64,000 bases of DNA from Paenibacillus silagei (GTDB lineage: Bacteria > Bacillota > Bacilli > Paenibacillales > Paenibacillaceae), in assembly GCF_017874735.1 (NCBI RefSeq), contig NZ_JAGGLV010000025.1:1-64000 (forward strand), given 5' to 3'. Each line of letters starts with the position of its first letter. Positions within the stretch are counted from its first letter, which is position 1. The notes under the pieces were generated by a model. That model searched no databases. It worked only from the letters and a program-made list of their open reading frames with translations, and had not been told where the DNA came from. The position numbers and the translations under genes were made by a program. Shown piece by piece: positions 51,930 through 60,290 of the stretch.

Positions 51930-52317
51930 GTAGTCGAAAAACCGAACACATTATATGCCGCGACGGCTTCCGAGCCCATTGTAGTCGAAAAACCGACCAC
52001 AATGCGCCGGATGAGGGTACGCGAGCCAAATGTGGTCGAAAAACCGACCACAATACACCGGATGAGGGTACGCGAACCAAATGTAGTCGAAAAACCGACC
52101 ACAATGCGCCGGATGAGGGTGCGCGAGCCAAATGTAGTCGAAAAACCGACCACAATGCGCCGGATGAGGGTACGCGAGCCAATTGTAGTCGAAAAACCGA
52201 CCACAATACACCGGATGAGGGTACGCGAACCAAATGTAGTCGAAAAACCGGCCACAATGCGCCGAATGAGGGTACGCGAGCCAAATGTAGTCGAAAAACC
52301 GACCACATTCGGCGTTG
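51930..52317. repeat. Array C: eight perfect-period 51-bp hairpin units
   Basis: The core GTCGAAAAACCG begins at 51933, 51984, 52035, 52086, 52137, 52188, 52239 and 52290, a constant 51-bp period. The consensus stem is TGTGGTCG with CGACCACA around AAAAAC; the copy at 52031-52052 is a perfect hairpin and the others have one mismatch (TGTAGTCG). The linkers CGCCGGATGAGGGTACGCGA are nearly identical. Because 51 is divisible by three and the unit has few stops, at least four frames stay open across it, which is not evidence of coding. The array lies between the leuA terminator and the DnaA-box cluster. Confidence 0.93.
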
Positions 52318-52508
52318 CCTGGGAGCGTGGGCCGGATGGCGCACAAGTGAACGTACACATCGCCTAAACCTAACATGATTTTTGCCACTTGCGGCATTTG
52401 TCAACCTGTGGACAACGTTATCCACATATTCCGCACGAGTTGTGTAAAAACCGTGTAAAATCAGCAATAACGCCTTTTTTGCGAGCACCATAAACAGGAG
52501 GTTATGCT

Positions 52509-52538
52509 ATGAAACAAAATTGTGAGAATTGTGGATAA
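52509..52538 (+). other. Nine-codon ORF with consensus ribosome-binding site
   Basis: AGGAGG (52496-52501), a seven-base spacer and ATG 52509 start MKQNCENCG followed by TAA at 52536-52538, which is inside a DnaA box. The perfect Shine-Dalgarno before so short a frame could be a leader peptide or chance. No downstream plus-strand gene follows for more than 2 kb. Confidence 0.3.
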
Positions 52539-52595
52539 TGTGGATAATTCGGTGGATAAAAAGTCCTTGACAAGCAAAGTAGCCATTTTACGCAT

Positions 52596-52615
52596 GAAAA
52601 AAGCCCCGAAGGGCT
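52596..52615 (-). terminator. Terminator for the ABC-F gene
   Basis: Read on the minus strand, AGCCC-TTCG-GGGCT is followed by TTTTTTC, a tetraloop hairpin with U run, about 105 bp past the stop codon. It lies inside the DnaA-box cluster. Confidence 0.75.
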
Positions 52616-52718
52616 AATTTTAGACGATAGTTATGCACGGAAACTGTGGATGAGCCTGTGGATAACTAGATTTGAACAAATTGGAAACTGTTAAAATTTT
52701 TTTTGATGCGCCTTTACA

Positions 52719-54674
52719 TTATTCCTCAGCCAGTTTCTCCCATTCGCTAAATAAATCTCCCAGCTCGCGTTTTTTGTCCTTAAGCTCACTTTCCTGCTCC
52801 TGAAGCGCCATATAATCCTGATACACCTCAGGCTTAGTCATTTCATGCTCAATCCCTGCGATGGCTTCCTCCAGCTTCGCGATATTCTCCTCCAGTTCGG
52901 AGATGCGGCGCTGGCGGTTCCGCTCCTCGCGTTTGGCCTGCTTCTCCGCCTCATAGGAGAGGGAGCTTCCTTTCTCGGCGGATACCGCTTCGTTGTCGGC
53001 ACTGCGGGAGGACTTGGCGGCGGCAAGCTCGGCTTCCTCTTCGGCAATCGCCTTGAGCTCGAGCTTTTTCTCGATATAGTCGTCATAATTGCCCAAATAC
53101 TGATCAATTCCGTCCGGGTGCAGCTCCAGTACCCGTTCAGCCATCTTGTTGAGGAAATAACGGTCATGGGAAATGAACAGCAGGGTGCCTTCAAAATCGA
53201 TCAGGGCCGATTCGAGCACCTCACGGCTGACGAGATCCAAATGGTTGGTAGGCTCATCGAGAATCAGCATATTGGCTCCGCGAAGCATTAGCTTGGACAG
53301 GGCCACCCGGGCCTTCTCGCCGCCGCTCAGCGCAGCTACCTTCTTAAGCACATCCTCGCCGCTGAACAAGAAGTTGCCGAGAATCGTACGGATTCTGGCT
53401 TCCTCCAGCATCGGATATTCACTCCACAGCTCCTCCAGCACAGTATTGCGCGGATTCAGCCGGGTCTGCTCCTGGTCGTAGTAGGCGATCTTCACCTTGG
53501 TTCCCCAGTTCACGGTTCCGCGGGAAGGCTCGCGGGTGCCAGTCATGCATTGCAGCAGTGTGGACTTCCCGATCCCGTTTGGTCCGATCAGCGCCGCTGT
53601 CTCGCCGCGCCGCAGCTCGAAGGAGGCATTGCGGAAGAGCGGTGCAGCCTCAGGACTGAAAGAGACTGCGACCTCCCGGACCTGCAGCACTTCCTTGCCG
53701 GACATGAAGTCAGGCTCGAAGGAGAAGCTGGCCTTCTTCAGGTCGCCCAGTGGCTTGTCGATGCGCTCCATTTTGTCGAGCGCCTTGCGGCGGCTCTGTG
53801 CCCGCTTGGTGGTGGAGGCCCGGACAATGTTGCGCTGCACGAAATCCTCCATCCGCGAAATTTCGTCCTGCTGCTTCTCATACTGCTTCATACGAATCTC
53901 GTATTCCGCAGCCTTCAGCTCCATATAACGGCTGTAGTTACCTGTGTATCTGCGCGATTGGTGCCGCTCAATCTCCACAATGGTCGTCACCAGGCGGTCG
54001 AGGAAATACCGGTCATGGGATACGACCAGAATACCGCCTGCGTAGCCGCGCAAATAATCCTCCAGCCAGGTGAGCGTCTCAATGTCCAGATGGTTGGTCG
54101 GCTCATCGAGCATGAGCAGATCAGGGGCTTGAAGCAGAATGCGGGCCAGTGCCAGACGTGTCTTCTGGCCTCCGCTTAACGTTGAGATCGGAGTATCCGG
54201 TGCGAACTCTCCGAAGCCCATCCCATGCAGCACGCTGCGGATACGCGTATTGATCTCATAGCCGCCGTGATCCTTGAACCAGTCGGAGCGTCTGGCATAG
54301 CGCTCCAGCAGATCCTCATAACGCTTCGGATCTTCGGCAAGTGCCGGATCGGCGATATCCGTCTCCAGCTGCCGCAGCTCGGCCTCTGCCTCCAGCAGCG
54401 GCGCAAATACCGCGAGCATCTCTTCCTGTATGGTGTTATCCGACTGCAGGCCGCTGTTCTGGGCCAGATAGCCAATCGTAGTCTCTTTAGACTTATGAAT
54501 TTGTCCGCTGTCATAAGACATCTCACCCGCGAGAATCTGCAGAAAGGTCGATTTGCCTGCCCCGTTGACGCCAACCAGCCCGACTCTCTCCCTCTCGTTC
54601 ACCATTAGGCTAATGCCGTCCAGCACGCTTTGTATACCGTATGATTTCGTAATTCCTGTCGCTTGAAGAAGCAT
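52719..54674 (-). CDS. ABC-F family ATPase (YdiF-like)
   Basis: A 651-residue soluble protein with two ABC domains. Walker A motifs are GVNGAGKSTF (about 36) and GPNGIGKSTL (about 370). Signatures are LSGGQKTRLALARILL and LSGGEKARVALSKLML, each followed by LMLDEPTNHLD or LILDEPTNHLD. The linker between them is the P-site interaction motif region, and a charged coiled coil ends the protein. ABC-F proteins act on ribosomes, some giving antibiotic protection; this housekeeping YdiF type is probably translational. It is on the opposite strand to its neighbours, and its 3' end faces the DnaA-box cluster. Confidence 0.94.
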   Translation of the reverse strand: MLLQATGITKSYGIQSVLDGISLMVNERERVGLVGVNGAGKSTFLQILAGEMSYDSGQIHKSKETTIGYLAQNSGLQSDNTIQEEMLAVFAPLLEAEAELRQLETDIADPALAEDPKRYEDLLERYARRSDWFKDHGGYEINTRIRSVLHGMGFGEFAPDTPISTLSGGQKTRLALARILLQAPDLLMLDEPTNHLDIETLTWLEDYLRGYAGGILVVSHDRYFLDRLVTTIVEIERHQSRRYTGNYSRYMELKAAEYEIRMKQYEKQQDEISRMEDFVQRNIVRASTTKRAQSRRKALDKMERIDKPLGDLKKASFSFEPDFMSGKEVLQVREVAVSFSPEAAPLFRNASFELRRGETAALIGPNGIGKSTLLQCMTGTREPSRGTVNWGTKVKIAYYDQEQTRLNPRNTVLEELWSEYPMLEEARIRTILGNFLFSGEDVLKKVAALSGGEKARVALSKLMLRGANMLILDEPTNHLDLVSREVLESALIDFEGTLLFISHDRYFLNKMAERVLELHPDGIDQYLGNYDDYIEKKLELKAIAEEEAELAAAKSSRSADNEAVSAEKGSSLSYEAEKQAKREERNRQRRISELEENIAKLEEAIAGIEHEMTKPEVYQDYMALQEQESELKDKKRELGDLFSEWEKLAEE

Positions 54675-54890
54675 TCTGATGAAACCTCCGCCCTTGCAAA
54701 TTGGCCCCGGCGGCTTGCGCCCAGGCGATTGTCTAATCTTATTCTCCAGTTTACATGAAAAAGGTGGGGCGTGCGAGGTTCATTCTTCTAACAAGGGGAA
54801 TGAATCAACCTTGGCGAACCGGTGAGAAGAGTGGTAAACTGAGCTTACAAACTATGATAAGCTAGGAACAAGTGAAGGAGGAGGCTGCCT

Positions 54891-55553
54891 ATGCAGGAGC
54901 ACAGCATGCAGCTTGCCGGGCGGAAGCGCGAGCTTCGCACCGGGAATACCGCGCTCCGCGATGCCTTGCCCGTGGAGCAGCGGGAGCTGTTATCCGCCCG
55001 GGTGTGCGCCCATGCCTGGAGCTGGTTCTCACAGGAAGGCGCAGCTTCACTGCTTGCGTATGCGCCGTTTCGCTCCGAGTTGGACTGCCGTCCGCTTCTT
55101 ACGGCGGCATGGGCGGAAGGGCATAAGGTGCTGCTTCCCCGCGTTAACCGGGAGAGCGGGGACTTAAGCCTTCACCAGGTAAGCTCCTGGGATGAGCTTG
55201 TCCCTGGAACCTACGGGATCATGGAGCCGCCAGCCGGGAGTGCTGCTCTTGCCGGAGCCCTCGCGCAAGCAGGACGTGGAACCGGCTGCCCGGAGGTCAT
55301 CTTCGTGCCCGGACTGGCCTTTGACCGGCGGGGCGGCCGCCTCGGCTACGGACGCGGTTATTATGACCGCTTGCGCACTGCCCTGGAGGCCGGAGTCCCC
55401 GGTACGGCTGCCAAGCCTATGTGGATTGGTCTGGCCTACGGCCTCCAGCTGGTACCGGAAGTACCGCTTGAGGAGCATGATGCCTTAATGGATCTGCTGA
55501 TTACGGAGAACGGCATCATGGATTGCCGGAAGGAGAGGGCTGCATGGAATTAA
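54891..55553 (+). CDS. 5-formyltetrahydrofolate cyclo-ligase
   Basis: A 220-residue enzyme that converts 5-formyl-THF to 5,10-methenyl-THF with ATP. The N-terminal KRELRTGNTALRDALP resembles the family start, and RLGYGRGYYDRLRTAL is the nucleotide and folate-binding signature. AAGGAGGAGG precedes the ATG. It overlaps moaC by 10 bp, so folate repair and molybdopterin synthesis genes are cotranscribed. Confidence 0.92.
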   Translation: MQEHSMQLAGRKRELRTGNTALRDALPVEQRELLSARVCAHAWSWFSQEGAASLLAYAPFRSELDCRPLLTAAWAEGHKVLLPRVNRESGDLSLHQVSSWDELVPGTYGIMEPPAGSAALAGALAQAGRGTGCPEVIFVPGLAFDRRGGRLGYGRGYYDRLRTALEAGVPGTAAKPMWIGLAYGLQLVPEVPLEEHDALMDLLITENGIMDCRKERAAWN

Positions 55554-56020
55554 CTCATTTCAACGAGCAGGGCAGAGCCCGCATGGTGGATGTGAGCGAC
55601 AAGGAAGTTACCAGGCGGACAGCGGCAGCCAGAAGCCAGGTGCATATGGCCCCGGAGACGCTGAGCGCCATTAAGGCGGGAACGGTCCGCAAGGGCGATG
55701 TGCTAGCGGTAGCTCAGGTTGCAGGAATCATGGCGGCGAAGCAGACCGCAAGCTGGATTCCCATGTGCCACCCGCTGCCGCTTACCGGAGTGGATATCCG
55801 CTTCATGGATAACAACAAAGATGAACTATATATAGAAGCAACCGTCAGCACTACCGGCAAGACCGGGGTGGAGATGGAGGCGCTGACTGCCGTATCGGCA
55901 GCGGCGCTGACCGTATATGATATGTGCAAGGCGCTGCAGAAGGACATGATTATCGGACCTACGATGCTGGTGTCCAAGAGCGGCGGCAAGAATGGGGATT
56001 ACGCGCTGGAAGCAGAATAG
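55544..56020 (+). CDS. moaC: Cyclic pyranopterin monophosphate synthase MoaC
   Basis: A 158-residue enzyme that, with MoaA, makes cPMP from GTP in molybdenum cofactor synthesis. The conserved DVSDKEVTRRTAAARSQVHM, MCHPLPLTGVDI and ALTVYDMCKALQKDM are all present. The start ATG 55544 has AAGGAGAGG six bases upstream; an in-frame ATG at 55523 is rejected. It is followed by moaB. Confidence 0.95.
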   Translation: MELTHFNEQGRARMVDVSDKEVTRRTAAARSQVHMAPETLSAIKAGTVRKGDVLAVAQVAGIMAAKQTASWIPMCHPLPLTGVDIRFMDNNKDELYIEATVSTTGKTGVEMEALTAVSAAALTVYDMCKALQKDMIIGPTMLVSKSGGKNGDYALEAE

Positions 56021-56111
56021 AGCAGCAGCAGGGAATGATACAGCCGAAGGCGCAGCGGCAGCTGCTTCAGCAGCCGGATATACATAGTACATAGAGAGGG
56101 AGGGACAACCT

Positions 56112-56597
56112 ATGGCGTGGAAAACAGCAATCCTGACGGCCAGCGATAAAGGGGCCAGGGGCGAACGGGAAGACACGAGCGCCCAGGTGATTCGGGAGCT
56201 GGTGGAGGAGGAGCTGGGCGGCGAGATCATTGAATACCGGATCGTGCCTGATGAGCAGGATGAGATTATTGCTGCATTGATTGAGCTTACGGATTATTTC
56301 CAGGCGGATCTGGTGCTGACAACCGGCGGAACCGATCTGGCCATCCGCGATGTTACGCCGGAAGCGACGCGGCGGGTCATTGAACGCGAAGTGCCCGGAC
56401 TCTCCGAGGCGATGCGCAGTACGGTGATGCAGAAGAACCGCGCAGCTATGCTGTTCCGGGGAATCTGCGGCATCCGCGGAAGAACTCTGATTGTCAATCT
56501 GCCCGGTACCCCGAAGGGGGTACATGAGAATCTGGCGGCGATTATGGATCAGCTTCCGGAAGCTCTGCTAATGGTTACGGGACAATACCGTCAGTAA
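56112..56597 (+). CDS. moaB: Molybdenum cofactor biosynthesis protein MoaB/MogA
   Basis: A 161-residue protein of the MoCF-biosynthesis fold. LTTGGTDLAIRDVTPEAT is the molybdopterin-binding signature, and NLPGTPKGVHENLAAI lies near the C-terminus. It probably adenylates molybdopterin or binds it before molybdate insertion. GGGAGGG precedes the ATG. It lies 91 bp after moaC, before tatA, so cofactor synthesis and Tat export genes are neighbours; many Tat substrates are molybdoenzymes. Confidence 0.93.
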   Translation: MAWKTAILTASDKGARGEREDTSAQVIRELVEEELGGEIIEYRIVPDEQDEIIAALIELTDYFQADLVLTTGGTDLAIRDVTPEATRRVIEREVPGLSEAMRSTVMQKNRAAMLFRGICGIRGRTLIVNLPGTPKGVHENLAAIMDQLPEALLMVTGQYRQ

Positions 56598-56728
56598 TCG
56601 GACTCTGCTCTCTTCACTTTTGTCTAAATCGTTCAGGATACACAATGGATGTGTGATATAAGTTATGGTATTATTATTTTATCGTTAACTATTGTCATGA
56701 ACGGACAGAAGGATGGGAGGAAACCGGT

Positions 56729-56971
56729 ATGTTAGGTGGTATTGGCACACCCGGAATTATCTTGTTGGTTATCTTGGCATTGCTGCTCTTCGGTCCCAAT
56801 AAGCTTCCTGAGCTGGGGCGGGCAGTCGGGCGTACCTTCCGTGAATTCAAGGACGGTGCTCGGGAGATTGTGAACGAGCCGGAAGCGGCCAAGCGGAGCG
56901 AGACTGTTGCCCCTGCGGCTGCGCAGACGGCAGCAGCAGAACTTCCGCAGGACCGCCGTCTGCCGGAATAA
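56729..56971 (+). CDS. tatA: Sec-independent translocase protein TatA
   Basis: An 80-residue TatA. One N-terminal transmembrane helix (GTPGIILLVILALLLFGP) is followed by the hinge and amphipathic helix FGPNKLPELGRAVGRTFREF and an Ala-rich tail. It forms the protein-conducting pore with TatC. GGGAGG precedes the ATG. A terminator-like hairpin separates it from tatC, so TatA may be made in excess. Confidence 0.94.
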   Translation: MLGGIGTPGIILLVILALLLFGPNKLPELGRAVGRTFREFKDGAREIVNEPEAAKRSETVAPAAAQTAAAELPQDRRLPE

Positions 56972-56988
56972 TTTTAAGGTTCCCACGC

Positions 56989-57037
56989 AGGGCGTCTTTC
57001 CCAGGTCTGCTTTAGACCGGGGCGGCGCCCTTTTTTT
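56989..57037 (+). terminator. Terminator-like hairpin between tatA and tatC
   Basis: AGGGCG pairs with CGCCCT, with GGTCTG/TAGACC pairing at the apex, followed by seven T. The two genes read the same way, so this may be an attenuator that lowers tatC relative to tatA. Confidence 0.7.
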
Positions 57038-57073
57038 GAAGATGAAAAAATGTCAATCCGGGTGGTGTCAGTC

Positions 57074-57838
57074 ATGTCTCTGGAAGCGGAAGAAATGTCC
57101 CTCGTCGATCATCTGACGGAGCTGCGCAGACGTCTTATCTACGTGCTGATCGTGTTCGTAGCAGGACTTGTGCTCGGCTTATTCGTCGCCAAGCCAATCT
57201 ATCTGTACCTGATCAGCGCCGATGCTGCGCAGGGCTTCGTCCTGCATGCGTTCTCCTTCTGGGATGGAATCGGGATGTATATGAAGATCGCTATGGCGGT
57301 TTCGCTGGTCTTCTCCGTGCCGTTTATCGTCTTCCAGCTATGGGCGTTCATCAGCCCCGGCCTGCGGCCTGTGGAGCGGAGCGCTGCCCTGCGTTATGTG
57401 CCTTATGTGTTTGTGTTGTTTATTGCCGGTATTGCTTTTGCCTATTACATAGTGTTCCCTATGGCCTTATCCTTCACCATCTCGATTACGCGGAGCATGG
57501 GGCTTGAGGAGACCTACGGCATCGCTGAATACTTCAACTTCCTGTTCAGCCTGGTGATTCCGCTGGCCCTGCTCTTCGAGCTGCCGCTGATTGTCATGTT
57601 CCTGACCAAGCTTAGAGTGCTGAATCCGTTGCGTCTGCGCAAGATGCGCCGGTATGCTTATTTTGCGCTGGTGTTCATTGCCGTGGTCATTACACCGCCT
57701 GATTTCATCTCGGACTTTCTGGTGACGATTCCGCTGCTGGTGCTGTATGAATTCAGTGTGTTTCTGTCCGCATTCGTCTACCGCAGGCAATTGGCTGAGG
57801 ACGCTAAGCGGGAGTCGCGGTATGTGAAGGCAGATTAG
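57074..57838 (+). CDS. tatC: Sec-independent translocase protein TatC
   Basis: A protein of about 254 residues with six transmembrane helices that binds twin-arginine signal peptides. The conserved N-terminal LVDHLTELRRRLIYV and the first periplasmic loop F/P residues are present. Three in-frame ATGs (57050, 57074, 57095) are possible; GGGTGGTG favours 57074. With tatA it makes a minimal two-component Tat system of the Bacillus type. Confidence 0.93.
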   Translation: MSLEAEEMSLVDHLTELRRRLIYVLIVFVAGLVLGLFVAKPIYLYLISADAAQGFVLHAFSFWDGIGMYMKIAMAVSLVFSVPFIVFQLWAFISPGLRPVERSAALRYVPYVFVLFIAGIAFAYYIVFPMALSFTISITRSMGLEETYGIAEYFNFLFSLVIPLALLFELPLIVMFLTKLRVLNPLRLRKMRRYAYFALVFIAVVITPPDFISDFLVTIPLLVLYEFSVFLSAFVYRRQLAEDAKRESRYVKAD

Positions 57839-57951
57839 TGGGAAGGGGGCATAATATGCCCCTTGCTGGATAGAATGTAGGAGAGTGTGTGCCGGACAAG
57901 CGCTGAAACCATAATTTTGGCAAAAACAAATACGATTTTACGTAAAAGGAC

Positions 57952-57980
57952 TTGAAATTCGCCTTCAAGTTGAGTATCAT
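57952..57980 (+). promoter_or_regulatory. Sigma-A promoter of groESL
   Basis: TTGAAA at 57952-57957, a 17-base spacer and TATCAT at 57975-57980. The transcription start falls just before the CIRCE operator. The rest of the 324-bp gap upstream of groES holds no gene. Confidence 0.85.
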
Positions 57981-57991
57981 AAAAATTGTTG

Positions 57992-58018
57992 TTAGCACTA
58001 CAGAGGGTTGAGTGCTAA
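57992..58018. promoter_or_regulatory. CIRCE operator (HrcA site)
   Basis: TTAGCACTA (57992-58000), nine bases, GAGTGCTAA (58010-58018) matches the CIRCE consensus TTAGCACTC-N9-GAGTGCTAA with one mismatch in the left arm. HrcA would repress groESL here in the absence of heat stress. Confidence 0.95.
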
Positions 58019-58162
58019 CGCTGCGAAAAAACCGGGAATAGCCGGAGCAACATCCCTTATCAAGATGCTGATCCGCTATATTGCCGCCCTGACGGCAGAT
58101 CCCCGCAGCTTAATCTATGTTTTCAAGGCAAATCACATAATTTCAAAGGAGGCTATTTTTTC

Positions 58163-58444
58163 ATGATTAAACCACTAGGTGAACGCGTATTGGTAGAACC
58201 AAGCGAGCAACAGGAAACCACTTCTTTCGGGATCGTGCTTCCGGACTCTTCCAAAGAGAAGCCGCAAGAAGGTACTATTATCGCTGTAGGCAGCGGAGCT
58301 TTGAAAGACGGAGTCCGTGTAGCGCTGGAAGTGAAAGAAGGCGACCGTGTGCTTTTCTCGAAATATGCCGGAACTGAAATCAAATACGAAGGCAAAGAAT
58401 ATCTGATTATGAAAGAAAGCGACATTCACGCTATTCTTGACTAG
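58163..58444 (+). CDS. groES: Co-chaperonin GroES
   Basis: A 93-residue heptamer-forming lid for GroEL. KPLGERVLVEPSEQQETTSF opens the protein, and the mobile loop is SFGIVLPDSSKEKPQEG. AAAGGAGG precedes the ATG. It is first gene of the CIRCE-controlled operon, 68 bp before groEL. Confidence 0.97.
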   Translation: MIKPLGERVLVEPSEQQETTSFGIVLPDSSKEKPQEGTIIAVGSGALKDGVRVALEVKEGDRVLFSKYAGTEIKYEGKEYLIMKESDIHAILD

Positions 58445-58512
58445 TCTTAAGCGTCTCTCATAATTCAGATTCAGAATACATTCACAAATTATATTAGGAG
58501 GTTAACTATACA

Positions 58513-60147
58513 ATGGCAAAAGAAATTAAGTTCAGTGAAGATGCTCGCCGTGCAATGCTGCGCGGGGTTGACGCTTTGGCAAATGCAGTAAAAGTTACAC
58601 TGGGTCCAAAAGGCCGCAACGTGGTACTGGAGAAGAAATTCGGCAGCCCGCTGATCACGAATGACGGTGTAACCATCGCCAAGGAAATCGAACTCGAAGA
58701 TGCCTTCGAGAACATGGGCGCACAGCTCGTTAAAGAAGTAGCTACCAAGACTAACGATGTGGCTGGTGACGGTACTACAACTGCAACGGTTCTGGCTCAG
58801 GCTATGATCCGCGAAGGTCTGAAGAACGTAACTGCAGGCGCTAACCCGATGGTTATGCGTAAAGGGATCGACAAAGCAGTGAAGGCTGCTGTCGCTGAAC
58901 TGCAGAATATCGCTAAGCCGATTGTGGATTCCCAAGCGATCGCACAAGTAGCTGCAATCTCCGCTGCTGACGAAGAAGTGGGCCAACTGATTGCTGAAGC
59001 TATGGAAAAAGTGGGCAAGGACGGCGTTATCACCGTTGAAGAATCCCGCGGATTCCTGACAGAGCTTGAAGTGGTTGAAGGTATGCAGTTCGACCGTGGT
59101 TACATCTCCCCGTACATGATCACCGATACGGACAAGATGGAAGCCGTTCTGGAGAACCCGTACATCCTGATTACAGACAAGAAAATCAGCAGCACTCAAG
59201 AAATTCTTCCACTCTTGGAGAAGATCGTTCAACAGGCGCGTCCGCTGGTAATCATCGCTGAAGACATCGAAGGCGAAGCTCAGGCGATGCTGATCGTGAA
59301 CAAGCTGCGCGGAACGTTCAATGCAGTAGCGGTTAAGGCTCCTGGATTCGGCGACCGCCGTGAAGCTATGCTGCAGGATATCGCTGCTCTGACAGGCGGC
59401 CAAGTGATCACTGAGAAGCTTGGACTGGATCTCAAGAGCACTTCTATCGAGCAACTGGGTAACGCCCGTCAAGTGCGCGTAACCAAAGAAAACACTACAA
59501 TTGTAGACGGAAGCGGCGACAAAGCGGACATCAATGCACGCGTTAGCCAAATCCGTTCCCAGCTGGAAGAAACCACTTCCGAGTTCGACAAAGAAAAACT
59601 GCAGGAGCGTCTGGCTAAATTGGCTGGCGGCGTAGCCGTTGTCAAAGTCGGTGCTGCTACTGAAACTGAACTGAAAGAGCGCAAGCTCCGCATCGAAGAT
59701 GCCTTGAACGCAACCCGCGCTGCGGTTGAAGAAGGTATCGTATCCGGTGGGGGTACAGCTCTTGTGAACGTATATGCTGCTGTAGCTGCTGTTGTAGCTG
59801 AAGGCGACGAAAGAACTGGTGTGAACCTCGTGCTGCGCGCACTGGAAGAGCCTGTTCGTACCATCGCTGCTAACGCAGGCCAGGAAGGTTCCGTTATCGT
59901 GGACCGTCTGAAAAAAGAAGCGATCGGCATCGGCTACAACGCTGCTACCGATGAGTGGGTTAACATGTTCGAAGCAGGGATCGTTGACCCAGCTAAGGTA
60001 ACCCGTTATGCTCTGCAGAACGCGGCTTCCGTAGCTGCTATGTTCCTGACCACTGAAGCGGTTATCGCTGACAAGCCAGAACCAGCCGCTGCTGGTGGCG
60101 GAATGCCAGATATGGGCGGCATGGGCGGTATGGGCGGCATGATGTAA
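58513..60147 (+). CDS. groEL: Chaperonin GroEL
   Basis: A 544-residue chaperonin. The ATP-binding motif is TNDVAGDGTTTATVLAQ, full apical and intermediate domains are present, and the flexible tail ends with repeated GGM. The nucleotide sequence shows strong codon bias, as expected of a highly expressed gene. AGGAGG precedes the ATG. A terminator follows. A long open frame on the opposite strand is a shadow. Confidence 0.98.
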   Translation: MAKEIKFSEDARRAMLRGVDALANAVKVTLGPKGRNVVLEKKFGSPLITNDGVTIAKEIELEDAFENMGAQLVKEVATKTNDVAGDGTTTATVLAQAMIREGLKNVTAGANPMVMRKGIDKAVKAAVAELQNIAKPIVDSQAIAQVAAISAADEEVGQLIAEAMEKVGKDGVITVEESRGFLTELEVVEGMQFDRGYISPYMITDTDKMEAVLENPYILITDKKISSTQEILPLLEKIVQQARPLVIIAEDIEGEAQAMLIVNKLRGTFNAVAVKAPGFGDRREAMLQDIAALTGGQVITEKLGLDLKSTSIEQLGNARQVRVTKENTTIVDGSGDKADINARVSQIRSQLEETTSEFDKEKLQERLAKLAGGVAVVKVGAATETELKERKLRIEDALNATRAAVEEGIVSGGGTALVNVYAAVAAVVAEGDERTGVNLVLRALEEPVRTIAANAGQEGSVIVDRLKKEAIGIGYNAATDEWVNMFEAGIVDPAKVTRYALQNAASVAAMFLTTEAVIADKPEPAAAGGGMPDMGGMGGMGGMM

Positions 60148-60221
60148 TAAGGGTGACAAACCCTTATGCATCAAGGGTTTCCTGAGAAGGAAACACCGTT
60201 TGAGCACATGATGCAAAAATA

Positions 60222-60266
60222 AGAGACTTCCTATGAGTTCATTGAACTTGTGGGAAGTCTCTTTTT
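60222..60266. terminator. Terminator of groESL
   Basis: AGAGACTTCC (60222-60231) and GGAAGTCTCT (60253-60262) pair, with part of the loop also self-complementary, then TTTTT. The left flank is A-rich, so the minus-strand gene may use it too. Confidence 0.85.
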
Positions 60267-60290
60267 CGTAGCTCATATCTTTAATATTCT

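Larger units (their letters stand above)
52407..52665. promoter_or_regulatory. DnaA-box cluster
   Basis: Four perfect TTATCCACA boxes: 52418-52426 (+), 52530-52538 (-), 52539-52547 (-) and 52657-52665 (-). One-mismatch boxes lie at 52407-52415, 52441-52449, 52551-52559, 52631-52639 and 52645-52653. Two perfect boxes abut directly. The region is AT-rich compared with its neighbours. No dnaA or dnaN is near, so this is not the usual oriC; it fits an oriC-independent DnaA titration or regulation site. Confidence 0.88.

Noticed and set aside
1..52317. CRISPR arrays at the hairpin repeats
   Set aside because: The intervening linkers are nearly identical between units rather than unique spacers, and there are no cas genes in the window.
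51855..52378. Open frames of about 150-170 residues in four frames across array C, encoding 17-residue peptide repeats
   Set aside because: A stop-free 51-bp unit leaves several frames open automatically; no ribosome-binding site or promoter fits, and no frame is favoured.
52407..52665. Chromosomal replication origin
   Set aside because: DnaA boxes are present, but dnaA, dnaN and other origin neighbours are absent and flanking genes are those of the tsaD-groESL region; a secondary DnaA site is more likely.
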